From Pomphorhynchus laevis (lineage: Eukaryota > Acanthocephala > Palaeacanthocephala > Echinorhynchida > Pomphorhynchidae), in the NCBI GenBank assembly GCA_012934845.2, contig WNNJ02003654.1, positions 186,001-250,000 of the forward strand: 64,000 nucleotides of DNA, read 5' to 3'. The position numbers and the translations under genes are program-made. Under the pieces are notes generated by a model that ran no database searches, was not told the origin of the DNA, and saw only the letters and a list, made by a program, of their open reading frames with translations. Shown here one piece after another: positions 43,335 to 55,599 of the stretch. Positions within the stretch are counted from its first letter, which is position 1. Each line of letters begins with the position of its first letter.

Positions 43335-44060
43335 GACGTTGTGACTAATAAATAACAGACGTTGTATCAGAATAAGGATTAGAGGTCATCAGTGGGAAGT
43401 ACTATGCTATCAGGTTTCGGCCCCTTACTACTCTACCCAACATAACAGCGGGGCAAAATACATGCTAATGATGTATTTCCTATGAAATAACTATCTAGTA
43501 TCTTATTCTAATACAAAGTATATTATTTATTATCCATCCATAAAAATTTGCCACTTAAGAGTTTAAATTTATTCTTCATATTATTGTGTTGATATATATT
43601 TTACTATTTTCTGCTTGATGTTATTTTTATAGTAACCTAGTTTAAAATATGTATCTATTAAATTATTTAAATGATTTTGAAGAAAGCCAATATCATTACA
43701 TATTGTTGCAATTCTTAAAATTTCATTATTTAATGTATTATATTTTATATTATATGGTATGCATGAATGCTCATGCAAAAATATGTTTCTTGTAAATTTA
43801 AATATGTCATCTTTACGATATAAATTAATAGTAGTTTTAGCTAATGTTAATTTAATGTTCATATCTAGATAAACACCTTTTTTATCATTAATATTGGTTT
43901 TGTTAAGAATAAAGCTTTCTGGATAAATGTGTTCACTAATTGAATAAAAATTATTAGAATTAAATACACATATATCATCAATGTATCGAAACATATATTT
44001 CATATATTTATATTGTTTAGATTTAGTTTTTAGATTTAGTTTTTGTACAGACATTTATTC
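43335..44060 (-). mobile_element. PLE1 copy b, 3' half
   Basis: This includes the conserved 3' region (43,365-43,520) and an open 157-codon RT frame at 44,054-43,581. The frame has MFRYIDDICVFNSNNF (motif C), GVYLDMNIKLTLAKTT (motif D/E) and NNIKQKIVKYIS. Identity with copy a is over 90 percent. It lacks everything upstream of motif C. Confidence 0.8.
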
Positions 44061-44754
44061 TGTGAATTTATTGGCTTTTAATTTTTGGTTAATCTATCAG
44101 CATTCCGTCGATTCATTATTTAATTGCCTGTCTAGCATTGATTGGCAGCTATCGCAACTTAGAGAAATCTAAACTTCTTTGATGATGTATAATTTATTTT
44201 GAATTTTGTGATCTAAGAATATTGAAATCTTCTATAAATTTGCTCTGATTGCAATAACATAAAATAAAGTCAGTACTTTAAGAATCTGCAATAAGTAAAT
44301 CAAAATGCTTACGCCGATTTTGCACTGTTTCAGTTTTTAAATTAGCTTTCAGCTTTGATGAATATGAACAATAATTATAAAATATTATCAAATATTTTGT
44401 ATATTGAATATTTTAACAATCAGAAACAAGAACTTTAAATGATAAATATTAACCATGAACTTTAAAAACGTTGATAAACAAAGCTATCAACGTATTAATT
44501 TGCTAATTATTATGCCGTTATGGCACAAAGAACAACTAAATGATGGTTAACAACAATTTTTGTAAAGCATTTATCAAATGTGTGTTGCAAGGTAATCAGA
44601 GAATATAAGTAAAAAATATGATCTTATAAAGTGATCATTTTAAGTGATAAATTACAAAGTGATTACTGTTAAAAATAGTGGTCTGATAAATATAATGCCT
44701 CTTATTTATTAGTAATTCATAAAATAATATTAAAAGTTAATAATATTATGAACA

Positions 44755-44970
44755 GTAATTCATATGATCAATAATATCTTTTTCCGAATATAAGATTAAT
44801 TAATTTTACTAACGCTTCTTTAATATCTACTAATGCATACCATATAATATAAAATCTATCATATCTATCATGCATACCATATAATATAAAATATAATACA
44901 TTAAATACTGAAATTTTAAGAATTGCAACAATATGTAACGATATTGACTTTCTTCAAAATCATTAAAATA
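44755..44970. mobile_element. two small PLE1 pieces in opposite orientation
   Basis: 44,760-44,835 on the minus strand encodes LVDIKEALVKLINLIFGK, from between motif A and the palm. 44,868-44,965 on the plus strand carries the stretch with AATTTTAAGAATTGCAACAA from the thumb region. Their juxtaposition in opposite senses shows rearranged debris of the same family. Confidence 0.65.
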
Positions 44971-45063
44971 ATTTAATAGAAATATCAAATTATATTAATA
45001 TTTTTTATATAAATATAAAAATATAATATAATATATTTTATTTAATATATTATATTTTTTATA

Positions 45064-46430
45064 TATTAAATACGTAGTGAGTTAAGTTTAGAAACAATTA
45101 TTACAAGTCACTGTTCTATAATGGATAAAAAGGGTATTAAGGTTGAATCAGATAAAACTATACCTATATTATATTGGAATCCAAAATTGCATAAAAATCC
45201 AATAAAACTTAGGTTCATTTGTGCGTTTAAATGTACATTAAAACCACTTTCTGTCTATACGAATAAAATACTTAAAGTAATTAAAACACAGTGACTAATT
45301 AAGTAATTAAAGCACACTGTGTTATAATAATTATAACGCCTATCTAACAAAAGTTAAACCATCAAATAAATATAAATATATGGATAAAATTGAATTAATA
45401 GAATCCTTAAATATTCTGATAAATCAAAATTATTTAAAAGTAGGGACATCTATATTTAGACAAGTAAAAGGTGTTCTAATGAGTGGTAATAGTAGCCCAA
45501 TTATAGCTGACTTGTTTTTAAGCTTTATAGAATATGAATTTGTTCATAACTGTGCAAAAACTAAATCTAAACAATATAAATATATGAAATATATGTTTCG
45601 ATACATTGATGATATGTGTATTTAATTCTAATAATTTTTATTCAATTAGTGAGCACATTTATCCAGAAAGCCTTATTCTTAACAAAACCAATATTAATGA
45701 TAAAGAAGGTGTATATCTAGATATGAACATTAAATTAACATTAACTAAAACTACTATTAATTTATATCGTAAAGATAACATATTTAAATTTACAAGAAAC
45801 ATATTTTTGCATGAGCATTCATGAATACTATATAATATAAAATATAATACATTAAATAATGAAATTTTAAGAATTGCAACAATATGTATTGATATTGGCT
45901 TTCTTCAAAATCATTTAAACAATTTAATAGATTCATATTTTAAACTAGGTTACTATAGAAATAACATCAAGCAGAAAATAGTAAAATATATAAATCAACA
46001 CAATAATATAAAGAATAAATTTAAACTCTTAAGTGGGAAATTTTTATGGATGGATAATAAATAATATACTTTGCATTAGAATAAGATACTAGATAGTTTT
46101 ATCAGAGGAAATACATCATTAGCATGTATTTGGCCCCGCTGCTATGTTGGGTAGAGGAGTTAGGGGCCGAAACCTGATAGCATAGCAGTTCCTCCTGATG
46201 ACCTCTAATTCTTATTCTGATACAACGTCTGTTATTTATTAGTCAATTCATAAAAATGACGTTTATTTTAAATTTATTTTTTTAACTTGATTTAAATTAT
46301 AGAAAATCTAAAAACAATTATTAATTTTATTATTAAATTATTAAATTTTGATTTAGCATTATTAGGTTTTTTTTTATAATTATATTAAATACGCAGACTC
46401 AGTTAGCTGATTTAATTTAATTGTAATACA
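45064..46430 (+). mobile_element. PLE1 copy c, internal deletion
   Basis: The copy starts at ELSLETIITSHCSIMDKKGI (about 45,070) and runs through ILYWNPKLHKNPIKLRFIC. It lacks the motif A segment (the counterpart of 18,360-18,590; a short junction near 45,300). It resumes with ESLNILINQNYLKVGTSIFR and MSGNSSPIIADLFLSFIEYE (motif B, 45,480), and RYIDDMCI (45,598), then changes frame. The 3' region extends to 46,430 and matches copy a closely. Identity to copy a is about 95 percent in the palm, so the family was active fairly recently. Confidence 0.8.
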
Positions 46431-46629
46431 CCGGAACATTTTAGTGATAAAATTTTCCGGTGTAATTGTTTGTTAATTGTTTATAAATATTGTTTATTTA
46501 TGAAAAATAGTTATAAATTTTTTTAATTTATTAATATAATATAAAATTCCAATTGTTATATCGTTATAAAGCCGATAATAATTATTATTATTATCATTAT
46601 TATTATTATCTTATTTATTATTTGATATC

Positions 46630-47410
46630 GGCCTGATTATCATAAAGCCGATATCATTACAAATTGTTGCAATTCTTAATATTTCATTATTTAATGTATT
46701 ATATTTTATATTATATGGTATGCGTGAATGCTCATGCAACAATATGTATATTGTATATTTAAATATGTCATTTTTACGATATAAATTAAAAGTAGCCGAT
46801 GTTATTGATGTTATTGATTAATTGATGTTAATTTAATGTTCATATCTAGATATACACCTTCTTTATCGTTAATATTGGTTTTATTAAGAATAAGGCTACC
46901 CGGATAAATTTGTCCTCTTATATATTTGTTCAATATATAAAAACTTGTATTTTTCATTTCTTTATATAATTTAGATATATATTTTACATAGCTATGTACA
47001 TATTCATATTCTATAAAGCTTAAAAACAAGTCAGCTATGATTGGGCTACTATTACCCCAAATTGGAGCACCTTTTATTTGTCTAAATATTGATGTATCTA
47101 CTGTTAAATAATTTTGATTTATCAAAATATTTTAAGATTCTAATAATTCAATTATATATACTTGATGGTTTAATTTTTGTGAGATAGACGGTATAATTAT
47201 TATAGCATCTATATGTATTTTTTTGCGAATATAAGATTAATTAATTTTTCTAAGGTTTTTTAAAGAAGCCTTAGAAGCCGTATAAGACTCAGAGGCCACA
47301 TATGCTAAATCTAGTTTGTATAAAGCGCACTAAAATCGTACGTATTTATATTCTGAAAATTAATTCCTTCTCTGTATAATTTATATGATTTTTCTATATG
47401 ATCAGTGTGA
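46630..47410 (-). mobile_element. PLE1 copy d, diverged, minus strand
   Basis: The minus frame 47,125-46,811 reads MINQNYLTVDTSIFRQIKGA, WGNSSPIIADLFLSFIEYEY (motif B) and NKTNINDKEGVYLDMNIKL. The YIDD segment is lost or altered (SFYILNKYIRG stands in its place). 47,170-47,400 holds the motif A region (NINTYDFSALYTNLDLAY in sense). An ATT/TTA microsatellite (46,575-46,620) separates it from copy c. It is older than copies a-c. Confidence 0.7.
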
Positions 47411-48295
47411 CTAAATTGTATGCTTTTAACAAATAATTAGTATCAAATATTTTATAAAATATTTGATAACAATAAATAAACATTTTATTAAATAAAAGAA
47501 TTAAGAAAAATTTTATTAAAATTTTGTCATATCTAAATAAAATTATTAATAATTAATTGCTGAATTTTTTGATATTTTATTTATTGATATTTATTCTTAA
47601 TAAAATATTAGATAATAATTCAATGCATAATGGCATTAAGAAATTGTTAAAAACCATTATTGTTATTTAGAATTTATATTTATATTTTTATATGATTTTT
47701 CTATATAATCAGTGTGACTAAATTCAATTTCAAATATAAATAAATTATTTGAATTTTTGGCCTTATAATTGGATATTTAAAACGTCTGTTCAAAATCGCA
47801 CGCTAAATTATTCCTATTAAAGAAATCCAATTATTGTGTGCATATATTTCAAACAACTAAATAATACAAAAAAAAACAAAATTAAATTACCAGAAAAAAT
47901 AAATAATATATAAATTGTTTTGTAATTGATTACTTAATTATTTTAAATGACTGTCCAGATTGTAACAAACAACATTAAACTTTGTTTTACATACATCCAT
48001 CTTATACTAATCATGGAAACAAATATAGGATAGTCCTGAAATGTTTCGTCATATTGTTCTATAACTCTAAAAGAGATTTGTATAAGACACTAAAAAATGA
48101 TTAAATTGAGAAAATAGAGTTATATGTTTAACAAATTATGAATTTGTTAAATTAGGTATAATGTTTTAGGTATAATGTATTTTGATATAATAAATTAAGA
48201 TTTCATGTGCCACCATGTAATATTTTATTTTTATAAAAAATATAATATTATATTTTCTTGATTAATCAAATGCTTGTACATGTATGACAGAAAAG
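47410..48295. other. AT-rich DNA, nothing recognised
   Basis: No coding frame or clear repeat is visible. A few AT-rich words recur (TATATGATTTTTCTATATGA near 47,390 and 47,690). Confidence 0.4.
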
Positions 48296-48299
48296 TTAA

Positions 48300-48617
48300 T
48301 TATGGCATAACAGATCTTAAATACATTTATAAATTTCTTTATCGTTGAATTAGAAAAGAATTCATTTTATCATATTTGAAATTCCACAAATAATATTTTT
48401 ATCGACGCAATGTTTTAAATCGCAATTCAGATTTATTAAAAGCTGGAATGCTTTTGTTTTAAAGAAATTGTGGCATAACATATCTTAAATATATTTATAT
48501 ATTTCTTTATCCTTTAATTAAAAAATAATTCATTATTATCTTAAATTTAAATTCCACAAAGAATATTTTTATCGACGCAATGTTTTAAATCGCAATTCAG
48601 ATTTATTAAAAACTAAT
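48300..48617. repeat. tandem duplication, unit about 170 bp
   Basis: Blocks TGGCATAACA, TTAAATTCCACAAA-like and GACGCAATGTTTTAAATCGC (48,404 and 48,575) followed by AATTCAGATTTATTAAAA recur at a spacing of about 170 bp. The second unit ends just beyond the stop codon of the orphan ORF that follows on the minus strand. Confidence 0.8.
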
Positions 48618-48634
48618 TCTTCGTTATTGTACAA

Positions 48635-49033
48635 TTATATGCAATTCAAGACAAAAGTAAATGCATTAATTAATACAATTGAAATTGCCCGTTCTTCTAA
48701 TGATTGATCTAATATAGCTTTTGCAATTAATTTCCTAATGTCATTATTTATCAGCTTCAGCACTAAAGCCGGAGCTGAAATATCATTCAAGGATGTTTTA
48801 GCATGTGGTGGTAATGACTTGAACACGTCGAGCAATTCATCATCAACTTTATTGAACAACAAACCACATGGTGGTAATTTCTGGCATTGAAGTGTGAGAT
48901 TTTTGTTATGATGATTTGTTACGATCTTAATGACATTCTCTTCGACTACTCTCTTGATCCAATCCATAGCTCTGACCTTCCAATTCGTAAATGATCTTTC
49001 CTTGATAATACTCCAACATGATTTAGAGCAGTG
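48635..49033 (-). CDS. orphan ORF, about 130 codons, function unknown
   Basis: The minus frame is open from about 49,033 to TAA at 48,635. The first ATG is at 48,967 (110 codons). It encodes MDWIKRVVEENVIKIVTNHH, CQKLPPCGLLFNKVDDELLD, VFKSLPPHAKTSLNDIS and LINNDIRKLIAKAILDQSLE. The protein-like composition (amphipathic helices, few low-complexity runs) contrasts with the AT-rich surroundings. I do not recognise the family. Upstream of the ATG the frame adds CSKSCWSIIKERSFTNWKVR. It could be a terminal exon of a host gene or part of an unrecognised transposase. No frame disruption is seen in it. Confidence 0.4.
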   Translation of the reverse strand, partial: HCSKSCWSIIKERSFTNWKVRAMDWIKRVVEENVIKIVTNHHNKNLTLQCQKLPPCGLLFNKVDDELLDVFKSLPPHAKTSLNDISAPALVLKLINNDIRKLIAKAILDQSLEERAISIVLINAFTFVLNCI

Positions 49034-49124
49034 TGATCTTCATTTTAATTTTTGATCTTGTTTTCACATCTCAGGACTGCAATTGAGATTTCAATCTCCT
49101 CATACAAACTCACATTCCCTGTGT

Positions 49125-49190
49125 ACCTAGTATCCATAGTATAGATCCATAGTATAGATCCATACTATAGATCCATAGTATCTTGCTAAG
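49125..49190. repeat. short tandem repeat (ATAGATCCATAGT type)
   Basis: Three to four copies of a 13-15 bp word (ATCCATAGTATAG), one partly inverted (ATCCATACTATAG), precede the LINE-A copy. Confidence 0.7.
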
Positions 49191-49439
49191 CTTGAAAATT
49201 TGGTATCTCGAGAACATAAGGGTAGATTTGTAGAGAGTTTATCTCTCTTGACAAAAGACATAGATGCATATCTACTTCCTATTGTAGAGAGATTTTAGTG
49301 TGTAATACAGATTGTGAAATATATGAATATATTACATTTTAAAATATTATAATAAATTTATATTATATAAAACTATAAGATATTAGCAGCAGTTTATATA
49401 TATAGTTTATATATTATAGTTTATATATAAACTATAAGA

Positions 49440-51930
49440 TATTAGCAGCAGATTGATGCTCAAACTGCGGACTCTCGCATCCAGCATGGTCTAAAAGATG
49501 CGCGGTTTTCAAAGCATAACAGAAGAGGCACTCGATCCCTTCTAACAAGAAAATCATGCCCGGTGCCGCAATGCTGTAGCCCAGAACCTTGAAACCTCAA
49601 TTGATCAAATTTTCAACATAGTTAAAATTAAAATGGCGAAGAGATTGTTGGACATCGAATCTCTTCTCGAGAAACTATCTGACGCGATTTTATCGCTTGT
49701 TATAATTTCAACAACCGTTCTCAAGCAATACGCGAAACGACGCTCCTCTACAAGCAGAATTCCACTTTTAGAAGTTCACAAGCAAGGGAAAGTATGGAAC
49801 CTTCAGGAATATGATAATAACTATCATCATGGCAAAGGAGTGGTCAGTTATCCTGCTGTTAGGGCTGAATGCCGGAATGGCAACCTTCCCCTTATGTGCC
49901 TAACTAATGGATCCACTGTCTCTTATAGAGACGACTTTGAATGTAAAGTAAATTCGAACCGTTTTTACTGAGCATCATCCAGTGTAATTCGGGATGTGCT
50001 TTTTTCATTAGCGTCGAGATGCGGATGCTATAGTTATTTAGTAAACTAGATCTATCCGGTCCCTCAGGACATTACTTGATTTATTCCAAAGCACATAACC
50101 ACCAACTTTAAGCCGTTTACAACCCCTTTCCATTCTTCTCAAGGTATTTTAACGCTGGTAAAGAGCTTCTTAAGATCATCTTATTAAACTACTCTTGCCC
50201 AGCCCTTCTTGTTCAGTGATAACACTCAACGGTAAACGTTTCATCATAGTCAATGTTTTTATTCGGCTTGGAGAGATTCCCAAGAACCGTAATCTCTTGG
50301 ATATTAGGTAGCGACATGTTACTTGGTGACAAAACGACAGAACTGGTGTTGTATTCTAACCTCAATTTAGCAACGAAAACATTTCAACCACCTATTATTG
50401 TCGAATATTCAATCCCACCTCGACAAAGCTCAAGGTCCTTGCAAAATTCTACACCTTCCCAACCTCTCTGTTTTTTTAGACAAGCACTCTTGAAATAATA
50501 CTGGAGTTGTAGATATAGACTCCAGCTGAGTAGGAATAAAGCGAGTATTGGTCGTCTTAGTTTAACTGTCTTTCTTTTGGAAGATATTCATGAAGAAGAA
50601 TTTGTTTGCTGGAAGGAATTGGCATCAGACTGAATTGCTAGCATAGGCTTTGATAAAGTTCTGGAGTAGTCACTATCCTACACAATTATGAAGTTACTCA
50701 ATATACTCAAGAAACCTCGCCTTGGAGTGACCTCAGGAGCAGTGAGTTACTTGTTACAGATAACATATATCCTAAACTCCTGGATGGGGACTTTCTGATA
50801 CCTTCAGATCCCACGCGCCACTCAATTTAATGTTGGCGGTATCAACATTAGTCGACGAATATTTTTACCAAAATGATACCGATTTCATATCATAAAGATC
50901 CGCGGCCCATTTCCATTCAAAACTCTTTCATCTCCATCTACGAAAAAACGCTTGCGCGTAGAATTCACAGTCATTTATGTGGGCATAATTTAATCCCGCC
51001 GAGTTTTCATGAATTTGTAAAATATCGCTCGTTTTATTCAACAATAGTAAAGTGTATCCATTTTGTCAAGAGAACAGTCATCAGCTTGCTGTAGTGGTTT
51101 TATTGACTTTTCTGTTGCATTTTACCGCATCTCAATTCCCGTTTATTATCTTTACTCTTAGGACCCTAGGATTGTATGCGAGAATTGTTAAAAATGTGGA
51201 AATATTGTTGTATATCAAGCGCTTCTTTTATGAATACGACCTTGATACTTATCAATACCACTATACTACAGGTATGCCTCAAGGTTATCCACTTTCTCTT
51301 ATCTTATATCTTGCTGCTTCTATTATATTCTTCAAAACATTTAAACGCGGTCAACATCTAGTTATACGCTAATGACACCACATCTAGACGCATACGCAAA
51401 GATGTAAACATCATCCGTTTCTTTTTAAGATTAAAAAACCAGTTACCACCATCCAATCTTATTCTCAATTACGCAAAATTCCACGTGGTTGTCTTTAATG
51501 GCGCCTCTGCAACTAAGAAAAAATTAAAGAGATTAGCACTATTAGCTCTCTCCTCTATTTTGCAGAATAAACCACTCTCAATCTTCACACATCAAGTAAG
51601 ATATCTTTACCATTACGTTTAAATGGACGACCGGTCAGACTTGAATATTTTCAAAAGTGTCCTGAAGAGAGTTAGAATTGACCTGAAACTGGCCCAATAT
51701 ACGCCATTGAGTGAAAAAGCTCAAGTTCGCTTTTATGGCACCTGATCTATCTCTCAATTAGCCTTCTTTTCTAGTGGACGTCCCCTAATCAAAGATCTAT
51801 ATCTCTTTCTTGCCTCGAGATACCTACCAAAGTATGCCTAGGCTAAACCATCATTGTTAGAGACCCTGATTGGTTTAGAAGAAAGTCGGCGCACTGGTGT
51901 AGGCTGGAGGGATCTATTTCTTTTGCCCGC
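49440..51930 (+). mobile_element. LINE-A copy 4, degenerate
   Basis: The copy opens with the ORF1 zinc knuckle CSNCGLSHPAWSKRCAVFK (about 49,456; C-x2-C-x3-H-x6-C). An ORF1 tail frame follows at 49,633-49,971 (SIEXLLEKLSDAIL-like helix). The endonuclease region is largely deleted or decayed (LLGDKTTELV at 50,316 is a trace of the GDFN box). The RT gives a TFLLHFTASQFPF motif A trace (51,094), TGMPQGYPLSLILYLAASII (51,269; motif B) and LVIRXXHHI at the YADD site. The 3' end lies near 51,920. Confidence 0.75.
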
Positions 51931-52204
51931 TATTATAAGAAGACAACTTAACTGAAATAATATTTCATTACCTGCTCTCCTACTATGACAATTTTTCATT
52001 TTTGGTGAACTCTTTAATTTTGTGTTTTGCAATTAAGAAAATCTTATTTTCGAAGAAAGAAGCCGCATCCTGAAAAAGTTTAATGTTGAAGTAGCAAAAA
52101 TGTTTTAATTAATATTAAAATATATCGAATATAAACTATGACAAATTTCTTTATTTTTCTATACGTGTATATAAATATAAAGATATAAATATCAAAATAT
52201 TTAG

Positions 52205-52400
52205 GTATACCAGACTTTATCATTTCGGTGAACTTGGAAGCCGGATTCGACTTGAAAACGTTTATGAGTTGTTGAAGAAATCAATATGGGCTCTGTAACG
52301 GGCGTAAAGTAAGATAAGGAATTAATAGTCAAGTGTAGCGTGGGCGTATGCTACTAGGATCAGGCTCAAACCGAATATTAACGTTTAAATGCCAGCCTCA
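52205..52400 (+). mobile_element. small LINE-A fragment
   Basis: GCCGGATTCGACTTGAAAAC ... GGGCTCTGTAACGGGCGTAA aligns with the RT C-terminal segment of LINE-A (41,630-41,700, TGAAACGGGCTCAGCATC). About 200 bp remain. Confidence 0.5.
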
Positions 52401-54540
52401 CTGATTTCTAGCCAGAACCAGAATAAAGAGTTTTCTTTATATTGTGACCAAGAAGAAATACTTTGTTTCTTCCTAATGTATCAGTCAGAATTTCCAACTA
52501 AAATGTGGTGTTGTAAAAGTATTTAAAATACTTTTAGACGGACATTAAATGCTAATTACCGTGATTGAAACGAAGTGAAATCATCTAATGGAAATAAAAA
52601 CGTAAGAACTATTCGCTTTTACAAGAAACTACAATTGTAATGGTCACGATAAAAAGGATATGGATTGATAATACTACAATCGCTTCCCTTGACAGAATCG
52701 ATATGAAAATTTAATTACGTCATGGATTTCGAATGTATTTTTAGAATTGATTTTGTTATGCATAATCATACATGGCGTAAAGCAGAGTAAATACTTACAA
52801 ATTATCAATTTAATTAAGAAATAAAGGATAATTCTATTTTTTAAAAGTAAACATGATCAAAATTTATGAATTTGCTTACAATTTAGTTAAACACGACAAC
52901 ATTAGATGACATGGCGTTATCACATTATTAGACATGTGCCTAAAAGTTTGAAAAACAAAAAATGACAGTTATGTATTTGTATAATAATGATGGAAATTAT
53001 TACAAACCTGAATTAGATTTCAATTAATAGAAAAACTGTCAAGCAGTCGAGAGGATTATTTGTAAATATTACAACTTAATAGCGCTGCTACCAATGCTAA
53101 AATCTATATTGAGCATATATGCTCAATAAATAATAAGTATATGCTCATAAATATAGAAAAATAATGTCCTGCAGTCTAAGAATAACATCAAACCTTTACG
53201 ACAGTTTTCCTTGAGATGATTTTCAAAACCCGCGTACAATACTGTCAAATATTCATTTACAAACGTATTTTTCATTAAATATTTTTTAAAGTTTATATTG
53301 ATATTCAACGTGGTAAGCGTGAGATCATCGAAAACATCGATGAACTTCTAGTCATGACGTAAACACAAAACTGAAATTTAAATAGGTCAATAACTGTATA
53401 CTTATATGTAAACACATGAGTTTTAAAACTGTTCATACAACAGTTTTATAAAACTGTTGTATGTAAAATACAAGAGTTTTTAAAATATTTATAATCGTAA
53501 TATTTTCACAGTTACATTAAAGGAATCAAATCAGTATTTTAAATAAAAATTAAGCAAGTATTTATATACTTATATTATATATATACTAATATATTAGTAT
53601 ATTATATCTTGGCATATAACAAATATTTTGACTTAATTTAGTAAGAAAACAGTATTTTTGAAGATAGTTCAAATATTAATATTTACGCGCTACTGAATTG
53701 TTTAATTTGGAGAATATCGGCAGGACAATCTGCACCGTATGGATTTCTAAAAGATATAAAAAATCAAAAATATTTCAGATTTTGGAAACAAATATTTCGA
53801 GATGTACACCTTTAGATCAATTTACAATAATTATTTTAAACATTTTGAAGAACAAATATCGTCGTCTGAGTGATATCAAAATATCAAATTGTTAGAATTG
53901 ATTTCAGTTTGCCCTGGAACATAATTTAAATGATACTGCCTTCAGCTGGAAATCATTAGATTTCTCGCATATTATTGAGTTAAATAAAAACACAAAGTTT
54001 TCGAAGAGGAATTGAAACTGGGTGATAACACAATGACGTGCTTTTTTATTAAAAGTACGTCATCGCGGATGCGAGATTTTGTATTCTAATAATTAATTAA
54101 GATTTCTGTATAAATTTATTTTTTAAACGTAATAATATAAAGTGTGAAACTAGATATTGGCTGTAATGAATTGTCAAGGCTTAACACATTGCAGTATGTT
54201 CTAGAAAATGAAAATTCAGTTTATTAGCACTTCATAAAAGCATACGAATATTCGTGGCTTTTAAAGTTTAAATTATTTTTTGCTTTAAAATTATTATTTT
54301 TTATTGTTTTCAATAGGACGAATTATACCAAGTTCAAAAAGTTCACTACGAATCAAATCTATTATACTCATACATAACTCAATTGTGTAGGATTGAATGA
54401 CTTGCGCAACGAAATTAAATGCTCTGTTAGACCACGAAGACAATTCGACGAGGATATATAAAGTTAGCTTTGGGAATGAGGAGACGAGTGAGAATCAATA
54501 AGTATATCTTCAGCGTACTGCATTACTCTGAAACAGAATT
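52400..54540. other. AT-rich DNA with a perfect palindrome
   Basis: CATACAACAGTTTTA is followed directly by its reverse complement at 53,434-53,463 (30 bp, no loop). Otherwise no gene or repeat family is recognised. Confidence 0.5.
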
Positions 54541-54544
54541 TATT

Positions 54545-55545
54545 AGTTATAAAAGATTAATCTCCAATAAGAAGCGTAAAGAGAATAGGAGCAAATACTG
54601 AACCTTGAGGTACACCACAAGAGATATATCGAGGAGACCACATAGAATTAGAATGGAAGGAAAATGATCGATGGGAGAGATTGGAAGAGAGTCAAGCCAA
54701 GGTGGATTAAGAGAAGGCATAATGATAGCGAAGACGAAAAAGAATGATTTTGTGATCGACAATGTCGAATGAAAAATATAAAAGATTAATCTCCAAGAAG
54801 TAAAGTAAAGAGAATAGGAGCAAGTACTGAACCTTGAGGTACACCACACGAGAGAGAAGATAAATAAACATTTCTAATTCAATAAACATTGGATTAGAAT
54901 TGACGGAAAATGATCTATTGGAGAGATATAAAGAGAATCAAGCTTAGATGCGAAGAGAAGCCATCATGAAAGTGAAGACGAGAAAGAAGGTTTTTGTGAT
55001 CGACAATGTAAAATGCAGATTAACGATCGAGCGATAATACCACACTACAAAGTCCTTTGTCACGAGAGGAGATAAGATCAGAAAATACTTTATCACATGC
55101 AAGTTCGGTGTCATGATTGAAGCGGAAAGCAGATTGAAAAGAAAGGTAGAACCGCGATGAAGAGAGATACTCTTAATCTGATATAATACAAGGTGTTAAA
55201 GAATTTTAGATAAGGTTGGTAAAATTGATATTGGGCGATAAAATGAAGGGAGAGGGGTCAAGAGAGGTCTTTTTAAGTAGGGGACGAACAATGACCGTTT
55301 TCCAACGAGCAAGAAATATTCCATGGGGGATTGACGAGTTAAAGAGACTGTTAAGGAAAGATGTGAAGTCTGTTGACAACAATTTGAGAATTCGAGTAGG
55401 GATATGATCAGCAAAAGAGGACTTAAAAGGTAATGAAATAAGAAAGCAAGATACCTCATCTTCAGATATTCAAAGAATAAATGAATATTAAAAATATCAT
55501 TAATTGTAAAAATATTTTTTGTAACATTCACTCCTGATGATAGCC
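54545..55545 (-). mobile_element. LINE-C-like RT fragment (copy 2) with tandem duplication
   Basis: On the minus strand 55,531-55,196 gives RQSPMEYFLLVGKRSLFVPY and YRPISILPTLSKIL (RT motif 1/2 of CR1-group LINEs). Further downstream come ISSRDKGLCSVVLSLDR (motif A region), then PQGSVLAPILFTL-like sequence (motif B, GGTACACCACA region at 54,609 and 54,838). The motif A/B block (about 230 bp) occurs twice, at 54,551-54,779 and 54,780-55,012, with about 80 percent identity. Either a tandem duplication or two nested truncated copies explains this. Heavily decayed. Confidence 0.6.
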
Positions 55546-55599
55546 TTTAGGCTATTAAAAATTCGATTAAATAAATATTTTCTTTACTCGCTCAACTAA

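Noticed and set aside
44820-44970. large palindrome at the PLE1 debris
   Set aside because: The inverted pieces come from different parts of the element (before and after the palm), so they are separate fragments and not two arms of one palindrome.
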